This document shows positions 42,121 through 51,396 of a DNA stretch of 64,000 nucleotides, piece by piece (within the stretch, counting starts at the first letter, position 1; the number at the start of each line of letters is the position of its first letter). The notes under the pieces were generated by a model. It searched no databases. It was not told where the DNA came from and saw only the letters and a program-made list of their open reading frames with translations. The translations under genes and the position numbers were made by a program. The stretch covers positions 1 through 64,000 of the forward strand of contig JALELZ010000026.1 in NCBI GenBank assembly GCA_022768465.1, written 5' to 3'. Origin of the DNA: Lachnospiraceae bacterium (lineage in GTDB: Bacteria > Bacillota > Clostridia > Lachnospirales > Lachnospiraceae).

Positions 42121-44112
42121 ATGGCAGGAATAAGAACGAGTATAGAGATCACAGATAGGATCACGGCACCGCTTAACCACATGATGAATGCGCTTAACAT
42201 GACTGTTGGTGCATTTGATAAAGTAAATGAACATTCTCATATAGATTTAAAGCTTGGAAACATACAAGAAGAGCTTTCACAAGCAGGAGCAGGATTTAAG
42301 CAGCTTGGTGATGAGATAGAAAAGGCAAAAAATAAGCAGAATGATTTTAATAAAAAGGCAAATGAAGGCGTTAGCGCATTAGCAAACATCGGAACGTCTT
42401 TAATGTCGGCAATCGGTGCTTATATGTCTTTTCAGGCAGTGTCAAACACTATTGGCCACGCTATTGACTATGCATCCGATCTTGTTGAGGTTCAAAACGT
42501 TGTTGATGTCACATTTGGAGAGTCGTCGGCAGCTATAGATGAATGGGCGAAAACAACACTTGACGCTTTCGGAATGTCTGAGCTTGCATCGAAAAGATAT
42601 GCGGGAACCATGGGAGCAATGCTCAAGTCTATGGGCAATACGGGAGCCGCAGTTGATGAGATGTCGGTAAACTTAACTCAGCTTGCGGGAGATCTGGCAT
42701 CTTTCTATAACCTTGATACAGATACCGCATTCGATAAGATACGTTCGGGTATTTCAGGCGAAACAGAGCCTTTAAAACAGCTCGGTATAAATATGAGTGT
42801 TGCCAATCTTAATGCATACGCTCTTAGCCAGGGACTTACCCTAACATATGACAAGATGGATGCAGCTTCTCAGTCGGTACTTAGATATAACTACCTTATG
42901 AGCGTTACAGCCGATGCACAAGGTGACTTTGCAAGGACACAAGACAGCTTTGCCAATCAGGTCAGACTTCTGCAGGGTTCATGGGAGAACTTCACGGGAA
43001 CGCTTGCCACAAACGTCTTGCCGGTGCTGACGTTTATCATAGCTTCGCTTAATAATTTCATGGCAACGCTGCAAAACAATGCGAATGTATTAGGGCCTAT
43101 ACTATTAGGCGTGCTTACCATACTCGGACTTTACACTACGGCACTTATAACGCTCACAGCCGTTAAAGGCGCATTAGCTGCGGCAGAAGCTATACATACC
43201 GCATTTACTACAGCATGGAGCGTTGCAACATTTACCGCTACAGCTGCACAGAGCGGCCTTAACGCGGCTTTGCTTGCATGTCCTATCACATGGATAATAA
43301 TGGCAATCGTGGCGCTTATAGCCCTGATAATCGCTATATGCCAGTGGATAGCAAACGCTACAGGTGTTGCATCATCGTGGTTCGGTGTTATGACGGGCGG
43401 TATAAATGTAATAATCGTAGGCTTTCAGAACTTTTTGAGCGCTGTCGGTATCGTATGTGAGAACATGGCAATAGCGTTTGGTAATTCTATAGCTAACATA
43501 AAGTCATTCTTTTACAGCTTACTTGCTACAGCAACAAGCGTAATCGCTCAGATTGCTAATAAGCTTAATGCATTGCCATTCGTCAATATAGACGTAGCCG
43601 GGCTTAATGCTGCCGCAGATAGTTTTTCAGCGAAAGCACAAGCGGCTCAGGAAAGCAAGAAAGAATACAAAAACCCAGGCTCGGCGTTCAAAAGCGGATG
43701 GGCGAAAGAAGCTTTCAGTTCAGGGTCAGCATGGGGAGACGGTATTGCAAAATCTGTATCAGATAAGATAAGCAATCTGGGAAATATGGCAGGTGGTGGC
43801 GCAACTGCAACGTACAACACCGGAAATGCTACGCTTGATAATATTCAAGCGGGTGTAGATAATGCCGCAGGCTCTTCTGGAAAGACAGCAAGCAATACAT
43901 CTAAAATGGTTGATGTATCAGATGAGCAGATAAAGTATTTACGAGATATCGCAGAACAGGAAGCTATAAACAGGTTTACTACAGCGCAGATCTCCGTAAA
44001 TATGACAAACAATAACAATGTATCAAAAGACATGGATCTTGACGGTATGATCTCAAGTCTTACCGAAGGTGTTCGCGAAGCAATGGAAGCAGCGGCAGAA
44101 GGGGTGGAATAA
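42121..44112 (+). CDS. Tail tape measure protein
   Basis: 663 residues, short for a tape measure, implying a short tail. Helical and Ala-rich: RTSIEITDRITAPLNHMMNA start, FQAVSNTIGHAIDYASDLVE, ASKRYAGTMGAMLKSMGN, hydrophobic segment ILGLYTTALITLTAVKGALA and ACPITWIIMAIVALIALIIA. Sets tail length and is injected with DNA. Confidence 0.92.
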   Translation: MAGIRTSIEITDRITAPLNHMMNALNMTVGAFDKVNEHSHIDLKLGNIQEELSQAGAGFKQLGDEIEKAKNKQNDFNKKANEGVSALANIGTSLMSAIGAYMSFQAVSNTIGHAIDYASDLVEVQNVVDVTFGESSAAIDEWAKTTLDAFGMSELASKRYAGTMGAMLKSMGNTGAAVDEMSVNLTQLAGDLASFYNLDTDTAFDKIRSGISGETEPLKQLGINMSVANLNAYALSQGLTLTYDKMDAASQSVLRYNYLMSVTADAQGDFARTQDSFANQVRLLQGSWENFTGTLATNVLPVLTFIIASLNNFMATLQNNANVLGPILLGVLTILGLYTTALITLTAVKGALAAAEAIHTAFTTAWSVATFTATAAQSGLNAALLACPITWIIMAIVALIALIIAICQWIANATGVASSWFGVMTGGINVIIVGFQNFLSAVGIVCENMAIAFGNSIANIKSFFYSLLATATSVIAQIANKLNALPFVNIDVAGLNAAADSFSAKAQAAQESKKEYKNPGSAFKSGWAKEAFSSGSAWGDGIAKSVSDKISNLGNMAGGGATATYNTGNATLDNIQAGVDNAAGSSGKTASNTSKMVDVSDEQIKYLRDIAEQEAINRFTTAQISVNMTNNNNVSKDMDLDGMISSLTEGVREAMEAAAEGVE

Positions 44113-44777
44113 TGGCATATAAAGTTTATTTTGGAAATATCTTATTTCCCGTAACGCCATCAAAGATCAGCGTTAAGATCGCCAATCAGAATAAGACCTA
44201 CAATCTTATCAATCAAGGCGAGATAAATGTGCCAAAGACTGCAGGTCTTACAGATGTTGAGCTTGAGTTGTTACTTCCGAATACCAAGTATAAGTTCGCT
44301 GTTTATAAAAACGGGTTCAAGAAAGCAAGCTTCTTTTTAGGGAAAATTGAAAATCTTAAAAAGAAGAAAAAGAGCTTTCAGTTTATTGTTACAAGGACAC
44401 TGCCACGCGGCAGTGTTCCTGGTACGAATCTAAAGGTAACGCTTGAGGACTATACCATAAAGGAAGATGCAACAAACTACGGCACCGACATGGTTGTGTC
44501 TGTGAAGCTGAAACAGTATCGAGCATACGGAACTAAGACAGTCACAATAAAAGAAGATGATTCTTCTAACACTGTCAGTAAGACTGAAAACAGGGAGGTC
44601 GACTCTACAAAAGAATCTCCAAAGACTTACACTGTTAAAAAGGGTGATTGTTTATGGAACATTGCAAAGAAGCTATATGGTAATGGCGCAGATTATACGA
44701 AGATATTAGAGGCTAATAAAGATAAGATAAAGAACCCTAATCTTATCTATCCTAACCAAGAACTAACGATACCATAA
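44112..44777 (+). CDS. LysM-domain tail protein (XkdP-like)
   Basis: 221 residues. N-terminal FGNILFPVTPSKISVKIANQ, and a C-terminal LysM (TYTVKKGDCLWNIAKKLYG, YTKILEANKDKIKNPNLIYP) that may bind peptidoglycan. Directly overlaps the tape measure stop (TAATG). Baseplate hub-associated. Confidence 0.92.
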   Translation: MAYKVYFGNILFPVTPSKISVKIANQNKTYNLINQGEINVPKTAGLTDVELELLLPNTKYKFAVYKNGFKKASFFLGKIENLKKKKKSFQFIVTRTLPRGSVPGTNLKVTLEDYTIKEDATNYGTDMVVSVKLKQYRAYGTKTVTIKEDDSSNTVSKTENREVDSTKESPKTYTVKKGDCLWNIAKKLYGNGADYTKILEANKDKIKNPNLIYPNQELTIP

Positions 44778-44790
44778 AGGCGGTGATTAA

Positions 44791-45747
44791 TTGATTGAGC
44801 TTTTGATACAAAATAAGAACACGATCTATTATCCTGCCGTTCTCGATGATGTTAAGGTCGTTACAGAGCGCTCAGGCAGTGCAGGAAAACTTACATGCAG
44901 CTTCATGAATGACAGTAGCCTTGATATAACCGAAGGCAACGCCATAAGGCTGAAGGTTGACGGTCAGAATGTGTTCTATGGCTTTATATTCACAATAAAG
45001 CGAACAGAAGGCGATACGATATATATTACAGCATATGATCAGTTAAGGTATCTGAAGAATAAGGATACTTACGTTTATACCAAAACGGCAACAGAGCTCA
45101 TAAGGACAATTGCCAGTGATTTCAACCTGCAATGCGGAGATCTTGCCGATACGGCTTATACGATACCGTCAAGAGTAGAAGATAAGAAAACACTTTTTGA
45201 TATCATACAGAACGCTTTATATCTGACATTGTCAAATACAGGCAAAATGTATGTGTTATATGATGATTTTGGAAAAATCGCACTTAAAAGCCTTGAAGAA
45301 ATGAAGGTCAACATTCTCATTGATGCTGAAACAGCTCAATCTTATGAATATTCATCATCGATAGATACTAACACATACGATCAGATAAAACTTATATATG
45401 ATAATAAAGAAACCGGTAAACGAGAGGTATATATCACAAAAGACAGTTCTCACATTAATGAATGGGGCTTATTGCAGTATCTCGACACTGTGCAAAAAGG
45501 CGAAAACGGTAAATCTAAAGCTGACTCACTTTTAAAGCTCTATAATGCCAAAACAAAGAGCCTGACAGTTAAAGATGCGTTTGGGGATATCCGAGTGCGC
45601 GGCGGTTCATTGGTAATAGTTCAGCTTGAGTTAGGTGATATAAAGCTTCAAAACTTCATGCTTGTTGAAAGCTGCACACATACCTTCAGCGAAAGCGAAC
45701 ACTATATGACGTTAAAGCTTAGAGGAGGTGCTATAAACAGTGCCTGA
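44791..45747 (+). CDS. Baseplate hub protein (XkdQ/YqbQ-like)
   Basis: 318 residues of the gpD-like hub family: VVTERSGSAGKLTCSFMND, GNAIRLKVDGQNVFYGFIFT, TAYDQLRYLKNKDTYVYT. TTG start with GGCGGTGAT. The family is sometimes labelled hydrolase, but no catalytic motif is evident. Confidence 0.88.
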   Translation: MIELLIQNKNTIYYPAVLDDVKVVTERSGSAGKLTCSFMNDSSLDITEGNAIRLKVDGQNVFYGFIFTIKRTEGDTIYITAYDQLRYLKNKDTYVYTKTATELIRTIASDFNLQCGDLADTAYTIPSRVEDKKTLFDIIQNALYLTLSNTGKMYVLYDDFGKIALKSLEEMKVNILIDAETAQSYEYSSSIDTNTYDQIKLIYDNKETGKREVYITKDSSHINEWGLLQYLDTVQKGENGKSKADSLLKLYNAKTKSLTVKDAFGDIRVRGGSLVIVQLELGDIKLQNFMLVESCTHTFSESEHYMTLKLRGGAINSA

Positions 45748-46093
45748 TTACAATGAATTATTAAAAGTGATGAAACAAGCAGCTAAAGAACAGAACAAGG
45801 CGGGAGCACCGTCAACGGTCTGTTTTGGCGTAGTGGTAAGCACAGCACCTTTGCAAGTGCAGGTAGATCAGCGCTTTATCATTGGAAGCGACAATCTTAT
45901 AGTTCCGCAGCATCTGACAAACTACAGTGTGAACGTCTCTATAAGCGGTTCTACAGCCGAAAGCGAAGGGCATGCACATAAGTTAGGCGCTCACGTTATA
46001 ACGATAAATAACGGGCTGAAAAACGGCGACAAAGTAGTTATGGTAAGCCAGGATGGCGGGCAAAAGTATTTGATAGCCGATAGGGTGGTGTAA
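45740..46093 (+). CDS. DUF2577 baseplate protein (XkdR-like)
   Basis: 117 residues. Contains STVCFGVVVSTAPLQVQVDQ and DKVVMVSQDGGQKYLIADR, an OB-like spike/hub fold. GTG start, overlapping the previous gene by 8 nt. Confidence 0.85.
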   Translation: MPDYNELLKVMKQAAKEQNKAGAPSTVCFGVVVSTAPLQVQVDQRFIIGSDNLIVPQHLTNYSVNVSISGSTAESEGHAHKLGAHVITINNGLKNGDKVVMVSQDGGQKYLIADRVV

Positions 46094-46095
46094 TT

Positions 46096-46500
46096 ATGAT
46101 ACCTGCAGTAAATGACATATTGACGCATGATATTGAGCTTGTGAGCTATCCATCACAAACACATAAGATGCACCTTGATTCACAGACGATATCAGGTTTT
46201 ATTGACGGAAAAGAGTCAGTAAAGCAAATGATATATAAAATACTGAACACAGAGAGATATGAGTATATAGCTTATACATGGAACTTCGGGCTATACACAT
46301 CGGATTTATTCGGAGAAGATTACGACTACGTATGTGCAGAGCTTGAAAGACGTATCACTGAAGCTCTGCTTTTTGATGATCGTATTAACGGTGTGGAAGG
46401 TTTCGAATTTTCTTTGCAGGAAAGAAATAAGGTACTTTGTACTTTTTCAGTAAACACTACATTTGGAACAATTGACAGCGAAAAGGCGGTGAATTTCTAA
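46096..46500 (+). CDS. DUF2634 baseplate protein (XkdS-like)
   Basis: 134 residues: SQTHKMHLDSQTISGFIDGK, VKQMIYKILNTERYEYIAYT, ELERRITEALLFDDRI, resembling gp25-type wedge proteins (lysozyme-like fold without activity). Confidence 0.87.
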   Translation: MIPAVNDILTHDIELVSYPSQTHKMHLDSQTISGFIDGKESVKQMIYKILNTERYEYIAYTWNFGLYTSDLFGEDYDYVCAELERRITEALLFDDRINGVEGFEFSLQERNKVLCTFSVNTTFGTIDSEKAVNF

Positions 46501-46501
46501 A

Positions 46502-47557
46502 ATGACATATGATGAAATAATGGAGCGCATGTTGTCAAATGTGCCTGATAGCTATGATAAGAGGGAGGGATCTATCATCTGGGATGCTTTAAGCCCCGCA
46601 GCGATAGAGCTTAACAACTTGTACATGGAATTTGAGTCCATGCTAAATGAATCATACGGAGATACTGCGACAAGAGAATATCTTATAAGGATATGCGCGG
46701 AACGTGGCGTAAAGCCTTATAGCGCCTCACAAACGGTCGTTAAAGGCGTGTTCACTCCACCAAGCTTAGACATTCCAATCGGTTCTCGTTTTAACAATGC
46801 TGTGGCTTCCTATGTTGTTACAGAGAAGATATCAGACGGAGTATATAAGCTAAAGTGCGAAACGGCGGGAACTATCGGAAATCAATATACTGGAACAATA
46901 ATCCCAATCGGTTACATAGAAGGGCTTGAGACAGCTAAAATCGAAAGCATTCTTATATATGGAGAAGATGTTGAGGAAACGGAACATTTACGCACACGAT
47001 ATATGAACAGCTTTGACGAGAGAAGCTTTTCAGGCAACAGACACGACTATATAGAGAAGTGTGTGGCAATATCCGGTGTCGGAGCATGCAAGGTAGAGGC
47101 TGTATGGAACGGTGGCGGAACGGTCCGACTTACGATATTGGATTCTGAATATGGAGTAGCTTCAGAGGAACTTATTAATAAGGTTAAGTCTGAATTTGAT
47201 CCTAACAGTGACGGTATGGGCGACGGATTAGCGCCTATTGGCCATATAGTGACTGTCAGAAGCGCTGAGGGCATCAATATCAATATCACTACAAATATTA
47301 CATTTGAAAGTGACTATTCATGGGACACTCACAGGACTCAGATAGAAAACGCTGTTAAGGCTTATCTTTTAAGCATCTGTGAAGGCTGGCAAGCGAACGA
47401 CAATATCATCGTAAGAGTATCTCAGATAGAAGCTAAGATACTTGATGTTGACGGCGTTATTGATATCGCAAATACAAAAATAAACGGCAGCACCGAGAAT
47501 TTAGCCCTTACAGAGTTTCAGGTGCCTGTATTCGGGGGTGTAAGCGGTGAAGCGTGA
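46502..47557 (+). CDS. Baseplate J-like (gp47) wedge protein (XkdT-like)
   Basis: 351 residues: DEIMERMLSNVPDSYDKREG, IWDALSPAAIELNNLY, RICAERGVKPYSASQTVV, RIGDGLAPIGH-type GMGDGLAPIGHIVTV. Forms the baseplate wedges that trigger contraction. Confidence 0.93.
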   Translation: MTYDEIMERMLSNVPDSYDKREGSIIWDALSPAAIELNNLYMEFESMLNESYGDTATREYLIRICAERGVKPYSASQTVVKGVFTPPSLDIPIGSRFNNAVASYVVTEKISDGVYKLKCETAGTIGNQYTGTIIPIGYIEGLETAKIESILIYGEDVEETEHLRTRYMNSFDERSFSGNRHDYIEKCVAISGVGACKVEAVWNGGGTVRLTILDSEYGVASEELINKVKSEFDPNSDGMGDGLAPIGHIVTVRSAEGININITTNITFESDYSWDTHRTQIENAVKAYLLSICEGWQANDNIIVRVSQIEAKILDVDGVIDIANTKINGSTENLALTEFQVPVFGGVSGEA

Positions 47558-48098
47558 TATTGATATCTCAAAGTACTTGCCACCGTTCATGACGGAATAT
47601 AAAGAGCTCGCAAGAGTCCTTGAGACAGAAAATAAGGAATTGCAGAGCCTTGAAAATAAGCATTGGAAAGCTATCGACAACCGTTTCATTTCATCTTGCG
47701 ATGAAGAAGGTATTTCAAGATATGAAAAGCTCTTAAGTATCACTCCGCTCAGTAATGATACTTTGGATGATAGAAAGGCAAGAGCTATTGCAAAATGGAA
47801 CAGAGTACTTCCGTATAATTATGAATACCTTAGGAAGCAGCTTGAAATGATGTGCGGTATCGATGGGTTCAGTATTGATTTTAGTCATATAAACGAATAT
47901 CTGATGACGGTAAAGATAGCGCTCACGTCAAAGAATGCTTTTAATGATGCCGTGAAAATGGTTGAGGAAATCGTTCCTGTAAATCTCTTAACTACGGTAA
48001 TGATTATGTATAATCAGCATATGACAATTAAGCATTTGAAACATTCAGAGCTTAAGACATTCACACATGATCAGATCAGAAATGAACCAAATATTTAA
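47547..48098 (+). CDS. DUF2313 baseplate protein (YmfQ/XkdU-like)
   Basis: 183 residues: ISKYLPPFMTEYKELARVLE, RFISSCDEEGISRYEKLL, DDRKARAIAKWNRVLPYNYE. GTG start, overlapping gene J by 11 nt. Confidence 0.88.
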   Translation: MKRDIDISKYLPPFMTEYKELARVLETENKELQSLENKHWKAIDNRFISSCDEEGISRYEKLLSITPLSNDTLDDRKARAIAKWNRVLPYNYEYLRKQLEMMCGIDGFSIDFSHINEYLMTVKIALTSKNAFNDAVKMVEEIVPVNLLTTVMIMYNQHMTIKHLKHSELKTFTHDQIRNEPNI

Positions 48099-48129
48099 GA
48101 TATGCTGAAAGAACAGCGAGGTAAATATT

Positions 48130-48513
48130 TTGAAATTTACAGAGTTTTTAAAACTTAAAAAGCCCGAACAGACAGATTTCTATAATGTCGATGATTTTAA
48201 TGAAAATGCAGACGCTATAGACGAAGAACTGTCAAAGATGAATCGAAAACTGACGCTTACCTTTACGGCTGCCGGGTGGAGCGATACGGCACCTTTCACA
48301 CAGTCGGTCACAGCTGCGGAAGTGACAGCAACAGACAGACCCGAAAGATGGTTTGACTATCCTGCATCCGCCGGAGAGGATTTTGATTATGATAAATACT
48401 CGGAAGAAACGAGCTATGTGACGTATTGCGAGACAGGCGCAGGAACGATAAAAGCGGTGTGTAAAAAGGATAAGCCAACAATGGACATCGTCATCGTGTT
48501 CAAAGGCTATTGA
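48130..48513 (+). CDS. Tail fibre base protein, 127 aa
   Basis: KFTEFLKLKKPEQTDFYNVD and DFNENADAIDEEL at the N-terminus is the standard opening of Gram-positive myovirus tail-fibre proteins. Short, so it probably forms the fibre base carrying the following variable proteins. TTG start. Confidence 0.75.
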   Translation: MKFTEFLKLKKPEQTDFYNVDDFNENADAIDEELSKMNRKLTLTFTAAGWSDTAPFTQSVTAAEVTATDRPERWFDYPASAGEDFDYDKYSEETSYVTYCETGAGTIKAVCKKDKPTMDIVIVFKGY

Positions 48514-48526
48514 TGGAGGTGGACAA

Positions 48527-49143
48527 ATGTCAAAATGCTTATTCCAACCTGGGGGGGGGGACTCAGCAAGTCCAAACTTAAGGCTGTAACAGCTAAAGCC
48601 ACAGATGTGCTTAGTGGCAAGGTCATAGTAGATAAAGACGGCAATCCTTTAACGGGAACAATAGAGTCAAAGGACGGTCAGACTATCACACCGACCACAG
48701 CGGCGCAGACTGTAGCATGCAACGGTAAATACATGACGGGGGATATAAAAGTAAACGGTGACAGCAACCTTGTAGCAAGGAATATTCTTAGCGGTAAGAC
48801 AATATTCGGTGTGGCAGGGACAGCCCAAAAATTTGGACATACTAAGTTCGCAATAGCCGCGAGTTCAACATCAAAAGTATATGATTATTATCCAAACAAA
48901 ACTAGAAGCTTTTATCCAGCCACAGTCAATTGTGGTTTCAATCCGATTATATATGGTTATGTGTGCTATACAGCAACGTCATATAATGGAATTGTAAACA
49001 ACTATGGTACTTTCAGAACTGCAGTAGGCAGCACACAATATGATGTTCTAATAAACGGAAAATTAGTTAGTGGAACATCATTATATTTACCATGCGGAAC
49101 AACAGGAAAAACATTAGATGGCGGCGCGGCAGGGTATTATTAA
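48527..49143 (+). CDS. Variable tail-fibre/adhesin protein A, out of frame through a G10 tract
   Basis: RBS GGAGGTGG, ATG 48527, reads MSKCLFQPGGG and then the G10 tract (48551-48560) shifts it into a stop at 48587. With 8 or 11 G it would continue as LSKSKLKAVTAKATDVLSGK... to 49143, as in the tract-free paralogue at 49733. Conserved N-terminal anchor (GKVIVDKDGNPLTGTIES, GKYMTGDIKVNG) and a unique C-terminal tip (aromatic/Gly-rich) fit a receptor-binding protein. In-frame ATG 48535 lacks an RBS. Confidence 0.8.
48551..48560 (+). repeat. G10 homopolymer, candidate contingency tract
   Basis: Ten consecutive G, 24 nt after the start codon of a tail-fibre gene, in a genome of moderate GC. Slippage during replication would switch the frame. 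Confidence 0.95.
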
Positions 49144-49154
49144 TGAGGTGAAGT

Positions 49155-49358
49155 ATGTTTGAAATAAGTGGAAAAGGTATATTTGTGGGTGAAGCTGATG
49201 TTGCATTAGGCATGGCATTTGCTGAAAAGATAAGAAATGAAGGCTTTGCGGTAAACATTACTAAACAGCATAACCTTTTCAAAACCGACGATATCATAGA
49301 CAAAAAAGCCTATGTTGTAGAGTTCAGCTCTGCAAGCAATAACGTGTTTTTCAATTGA
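49155..49358 (+). CDS. Small protein, 67 aa, unknown
   Basis: RBS GAGGTG. Begins MFEISGKGIFVGEADVALGM; EKIRNEGFAVNITKQHNLF. Between fibre genes; may be a fibre accessory or chaperone. Not recognised. Confidence 0.6.
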   Translation: MFEISGKGIFVGEADVALGMAFAEKIRNEGFAVNITKQHNLFKTDDIIDKKAYVVEFSSASNNVFFN

Positions 49359-49477
49359 TTAGATTTTGAAAGTAACGTATAATCAGACATGAGCTACCAA
49401 TAACGGTAGGCGGTTAGTTCTCTGAATAATAACATAAGCGCTTTACGGCAACTATGTTTATTAGAAGGAGGCGGCTT

Positions 49478-49564
49478 ATGGTTACGTTCAGCGATTTAAT
49501 AGCGTTTACGCTTATGATTGCTACAATCATTAAGATTGTTTATGACATAACTAAAAACCACTAA
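49478..49564 (+). CDS. Holin-like type I toxin peptide, 28 aa
   Basis: RBS GAAGGAGGCGG. Begins MVTFSDLIAFTLMIATIIKI, followed by VYDITKNH: a single transmembrane helix with a short charged tail, like putative holin-like toxins and TxpA/BsrG/Fst peptides. Followed by a terminator. Confidence 0.75.
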   Translation: MVTFSDLIAFTLMIATIIKIVYDITKNH

Positions 49565-49593
49565 TCGCCCGCTCAAAGATGATTAGTGGTTTT
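49553..49593 (+). terminator. Terminator of the type I toxin mRNA
   Basis: AAACCACTAATC pairs with GATTAGTGGTTT, then TTT. The stem begins inside the toxin stop codon region. The pairing also could serve an antisense transcript. Confidence 0.8.
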
Positions 49594-49732
49594 TATAAAT
49601 CATTAAAATTTTGAGCTAACCGTCTATCGGTAGCTCTTTATATGCTGATTATAAGAGAATGAGGCAAATTTGTCAAATGCAGGGAGTGGCGAAAGCTGCT
49701 TCTTTTTTGTATTAAAAGAAAGGAGCTGAGAT

Positions 49733-50302
49733 ATGGCAAAATGCTTATTCAGCGGCAGCGGAGGGCTTCCGAAGTCACTGCTTGAACAGATCACAGCGGG
49801 TGCAGGCGATGTCCTTGCAGGAAAGGTCATAGTAGGTGCTGACGGTGAGCCTTTGACGGGTACGATCGAGGTTAAAGCCGGTCAGACCGTAACACCTACA
49901 CCGAACACACAAACGATAGCGTGCAAGGGCAAATACATGACGGGAGATATCGTCATAAACGGCGCGAATATTTTTAAAGTTGCGAGCGGGACTGTTAATA
50001 GCAGTGGCGGCACGTCCGACATTCAATTTAAAAATAACAGCACAAACCAAACAGCATTTAGCCAAAAATTCACAATACATCTATCAGGTTTCAAAGCGGT
50101 ATTTGCTGTAGCCTGGCATAACTTAAGTGCAGGGATGACAGGATTTTCCACAGGGTTAAGCAATTGTTGCATCGGGGATAATTATGCAACATATACGGTT
50201 ACAAATAACGGTGTTTTTTCTAATAGCCAAATTGTTTTACCTGCATATAAGACAACAAAGACAGGTACTCATTCTATCCAATATTGGGTATATGGATATT
50301 AA
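49733..50302 (+). CDS. Variable tail-fibre/adhesin protein B (no G tract)
   Basis: 189 residues. Begins MAKCLFSGSGGLPKSLLEQI, then the shared anchor GKVIVGADGEPLTGTIEVKA and GKYMTGDIVINGAN, and its own C-terminal tip. In frame because AGCGGCAGCGGAGGG replaces the poly-G. RBS AAAGGAGC. Serves as the reference for the two interrupted copies. Confidence 0.8.
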   Translation: MAKCLFSGSGGLPKSLLEQITAGAGDVLAGKVIVGADGEPLTGTIEVKAGQTVTPTPNTQTIACKGKYMTGDIVINGANIFKVASGTVNSSGGTSDIQFKNNSTNQTAFSQKFTIHLSGFKAVFAVAWHNLSAGMTGFSTGLSNCCIGDNYATYTVTNNGVFSNSQIVLPAYKTTKTGTHSIQYWVYGY

Positions 50303-50330
50303 GCATTCAACATAAAGAAAGGAAAGCGAA

Positions 50331-50696
50331 ATGAAAGCATTAGTTATATACGACAGCACAGGCATTATTTATAACATCATCTATGGCCGTGAGGATATTC
50401 CGGAAGGTCTCGAAAGCTCAGCGATAATATTGGAAATACCCGCAGATATGAGGCTTCTCTCAATCGATGTTACGGACCCTAAGAACCCTAAGCCTATATT
50501 TGATGTTCAGCCAGGAACAGCGGTTGCAATGCTCAAAGAGGAAATGGCATCAAATAAGGCTGACACTGATGCGTCTATCAGTATGCTCACTGAGACCATG
50601 GACAGCCTTCTTACCGACTTCATCCCTTCGATTTTAGCTGGGTCTGAAGAGACCGAGACACCGCCAGCAGAAAATGTACAGACAACAGATAAGTGA
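50331..50696 (+). CDS. Phage tail-region protein, 121 aa
   Basis: Begins MKALVIYDSTGIIYNIIYGR; DVQPGTAVAMLKEEMASNKA and a helical C-terminus. A common companion of fibre genes in Clostridia phages; perhaps fibre assembly or XkdX-like. Function unknown. Confidence 0.65.
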   Translation: MKALVIYDSTGIIYNIIYGREDIPEGLESSAIILEIPADMRLLSIDVTDPKNPKPIFDVQPGTAVAMLKEEMASNKADTDASISMLTETMDSLLTDFIPSILAGSEETETPPAENVQTTDK

Positions 50697-50705
50697 GGTA
50701 TTTAA

Positions 50706-51337
50706 ATGGCAAAGTGTCTATTCCAACCTGGGGGGGACTCAGCAAGGCTAAGCTAAAAGCGGTCACTGCAGGCGCAGGAGACGTCTTAAAAGGCAAAGTT
50801 ATAGTTGATGCTAATGGTAATCCACTAACCGGAGTCATCGAGTCAGGTGAAGGTCAGACTATCACACCGACCACAGCGGCACAGACCGTGTCATGCAACG
50901 GTAAGTACATGACGGGTGACATTAAGATAAACGGAGATAGTAACCTTGTGGCCGCAAATATAGTAAGTGGAAAATCCATATTCGGTGTGGCGGGTAACGC
51001 AAGAAAATATGGATTTATTAATAAGTGGGCAAACACCGGTTCAACAGCAGGATTTCGAGATGTTGCGGATAAAGCAACATATAATAAGTATTATGTAGAA
51101 GCAGCGAACATAGGCTTTACGCCGGAGTCATGCTATGCGATATATAATACAGGAAATGGAACCGTCCGCGTTACCGGATATATTTATAATCCATATACTT
51201 ACTTCGGAACATATGTCGTAGCAGGTGATCGTGATTACAAAGCAACATCTTATGCCGGTTCGTTTTCATCCAGTCTATTGCGAATCCCGGTATATACGTC
51301 AGGTGGTAATAATATTTTAGCCGCCGGATATTACTAA
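50706..51337 (+). CDS. Variable tail-fibre/adhesin protein C, out of frame through a G7 tract
   Basis: RBS GAGGT, ATG 50706, reads MAKCLFQPGG then the G7 tract (50730-50736) leads to a stop about 12 codons later. With 8 G it continues LSKAKLKAVTAGAGDVLKGK... to 51337. The anchor shares near-identical DNA with copy A (for example GGTCAGACTATCACACCGAC); the C-terminal tip is different. An in-frame GTG at 50693 lies inside the Shine-Dalgarno and is not a good start. Confidence 0.8.
50730..50736 (+). repeat. G7 homopolymer, candidate contingency tract
   Basis: Seven consecutive G at the same position relative to the start codon as the G10 tract of copy A. Eight G would restore the frame. Confidence 0.95.
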
Positions 51338-51345
51338 GGTAACTG

Positions 51346-51369
51346 TCACTCGAAAGAGTGATTTTTTTA
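51346..51369 (+). terminator. Terminator after fibre gene C
   Basis: TCACTC-GAAA-GAGTGA stem with a stable GAAA tetraloop, followed by seven T. Confidence 0.85.
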
Positions 51370-51396
51370 TATTTTCAAATAAAGAAAGGAACAAAA

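Larger units (their letters stand above)
49385..49640. ncRNA. Type I toxin-antitoxin-like RNA locus
   Basis: Around the tiny toxin gene lie two related structured elements in opposite orientation: GAGCTACCAATAACGG... CGGTTAG (about 49390-49420) on the plus strand and GAGCTACCGATAGACGGTTAG on the minus strand (about 49613-49637). This is the layout of prophage type I modules such as TxpA/RatA and Fst, where a long toxin mRNA is paired by a convergent antisense RNA. The RNA ends are not determined. Confidence 0.55.

Noticed and set aside
48535-49143. ATG 48535 as true start of fibre A
   Set aside because: No Shine-Dalgarno; ATG 48527 is better placed and matches the paralogue start MSKCLF/MAKCLF.
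50693-51337. GTG 50693 as start of fibre C
   Set aside because: It lies within the Shine-Dalgarno of ATG 50706, and its first residues are unlike the paralogues.
48527-51337. Diversity-generating retroelement or invertase as source of fibre variation
   Set aside because: No reverse transcriptase, template repeat, or site-specific invertase gene is visible in the window.
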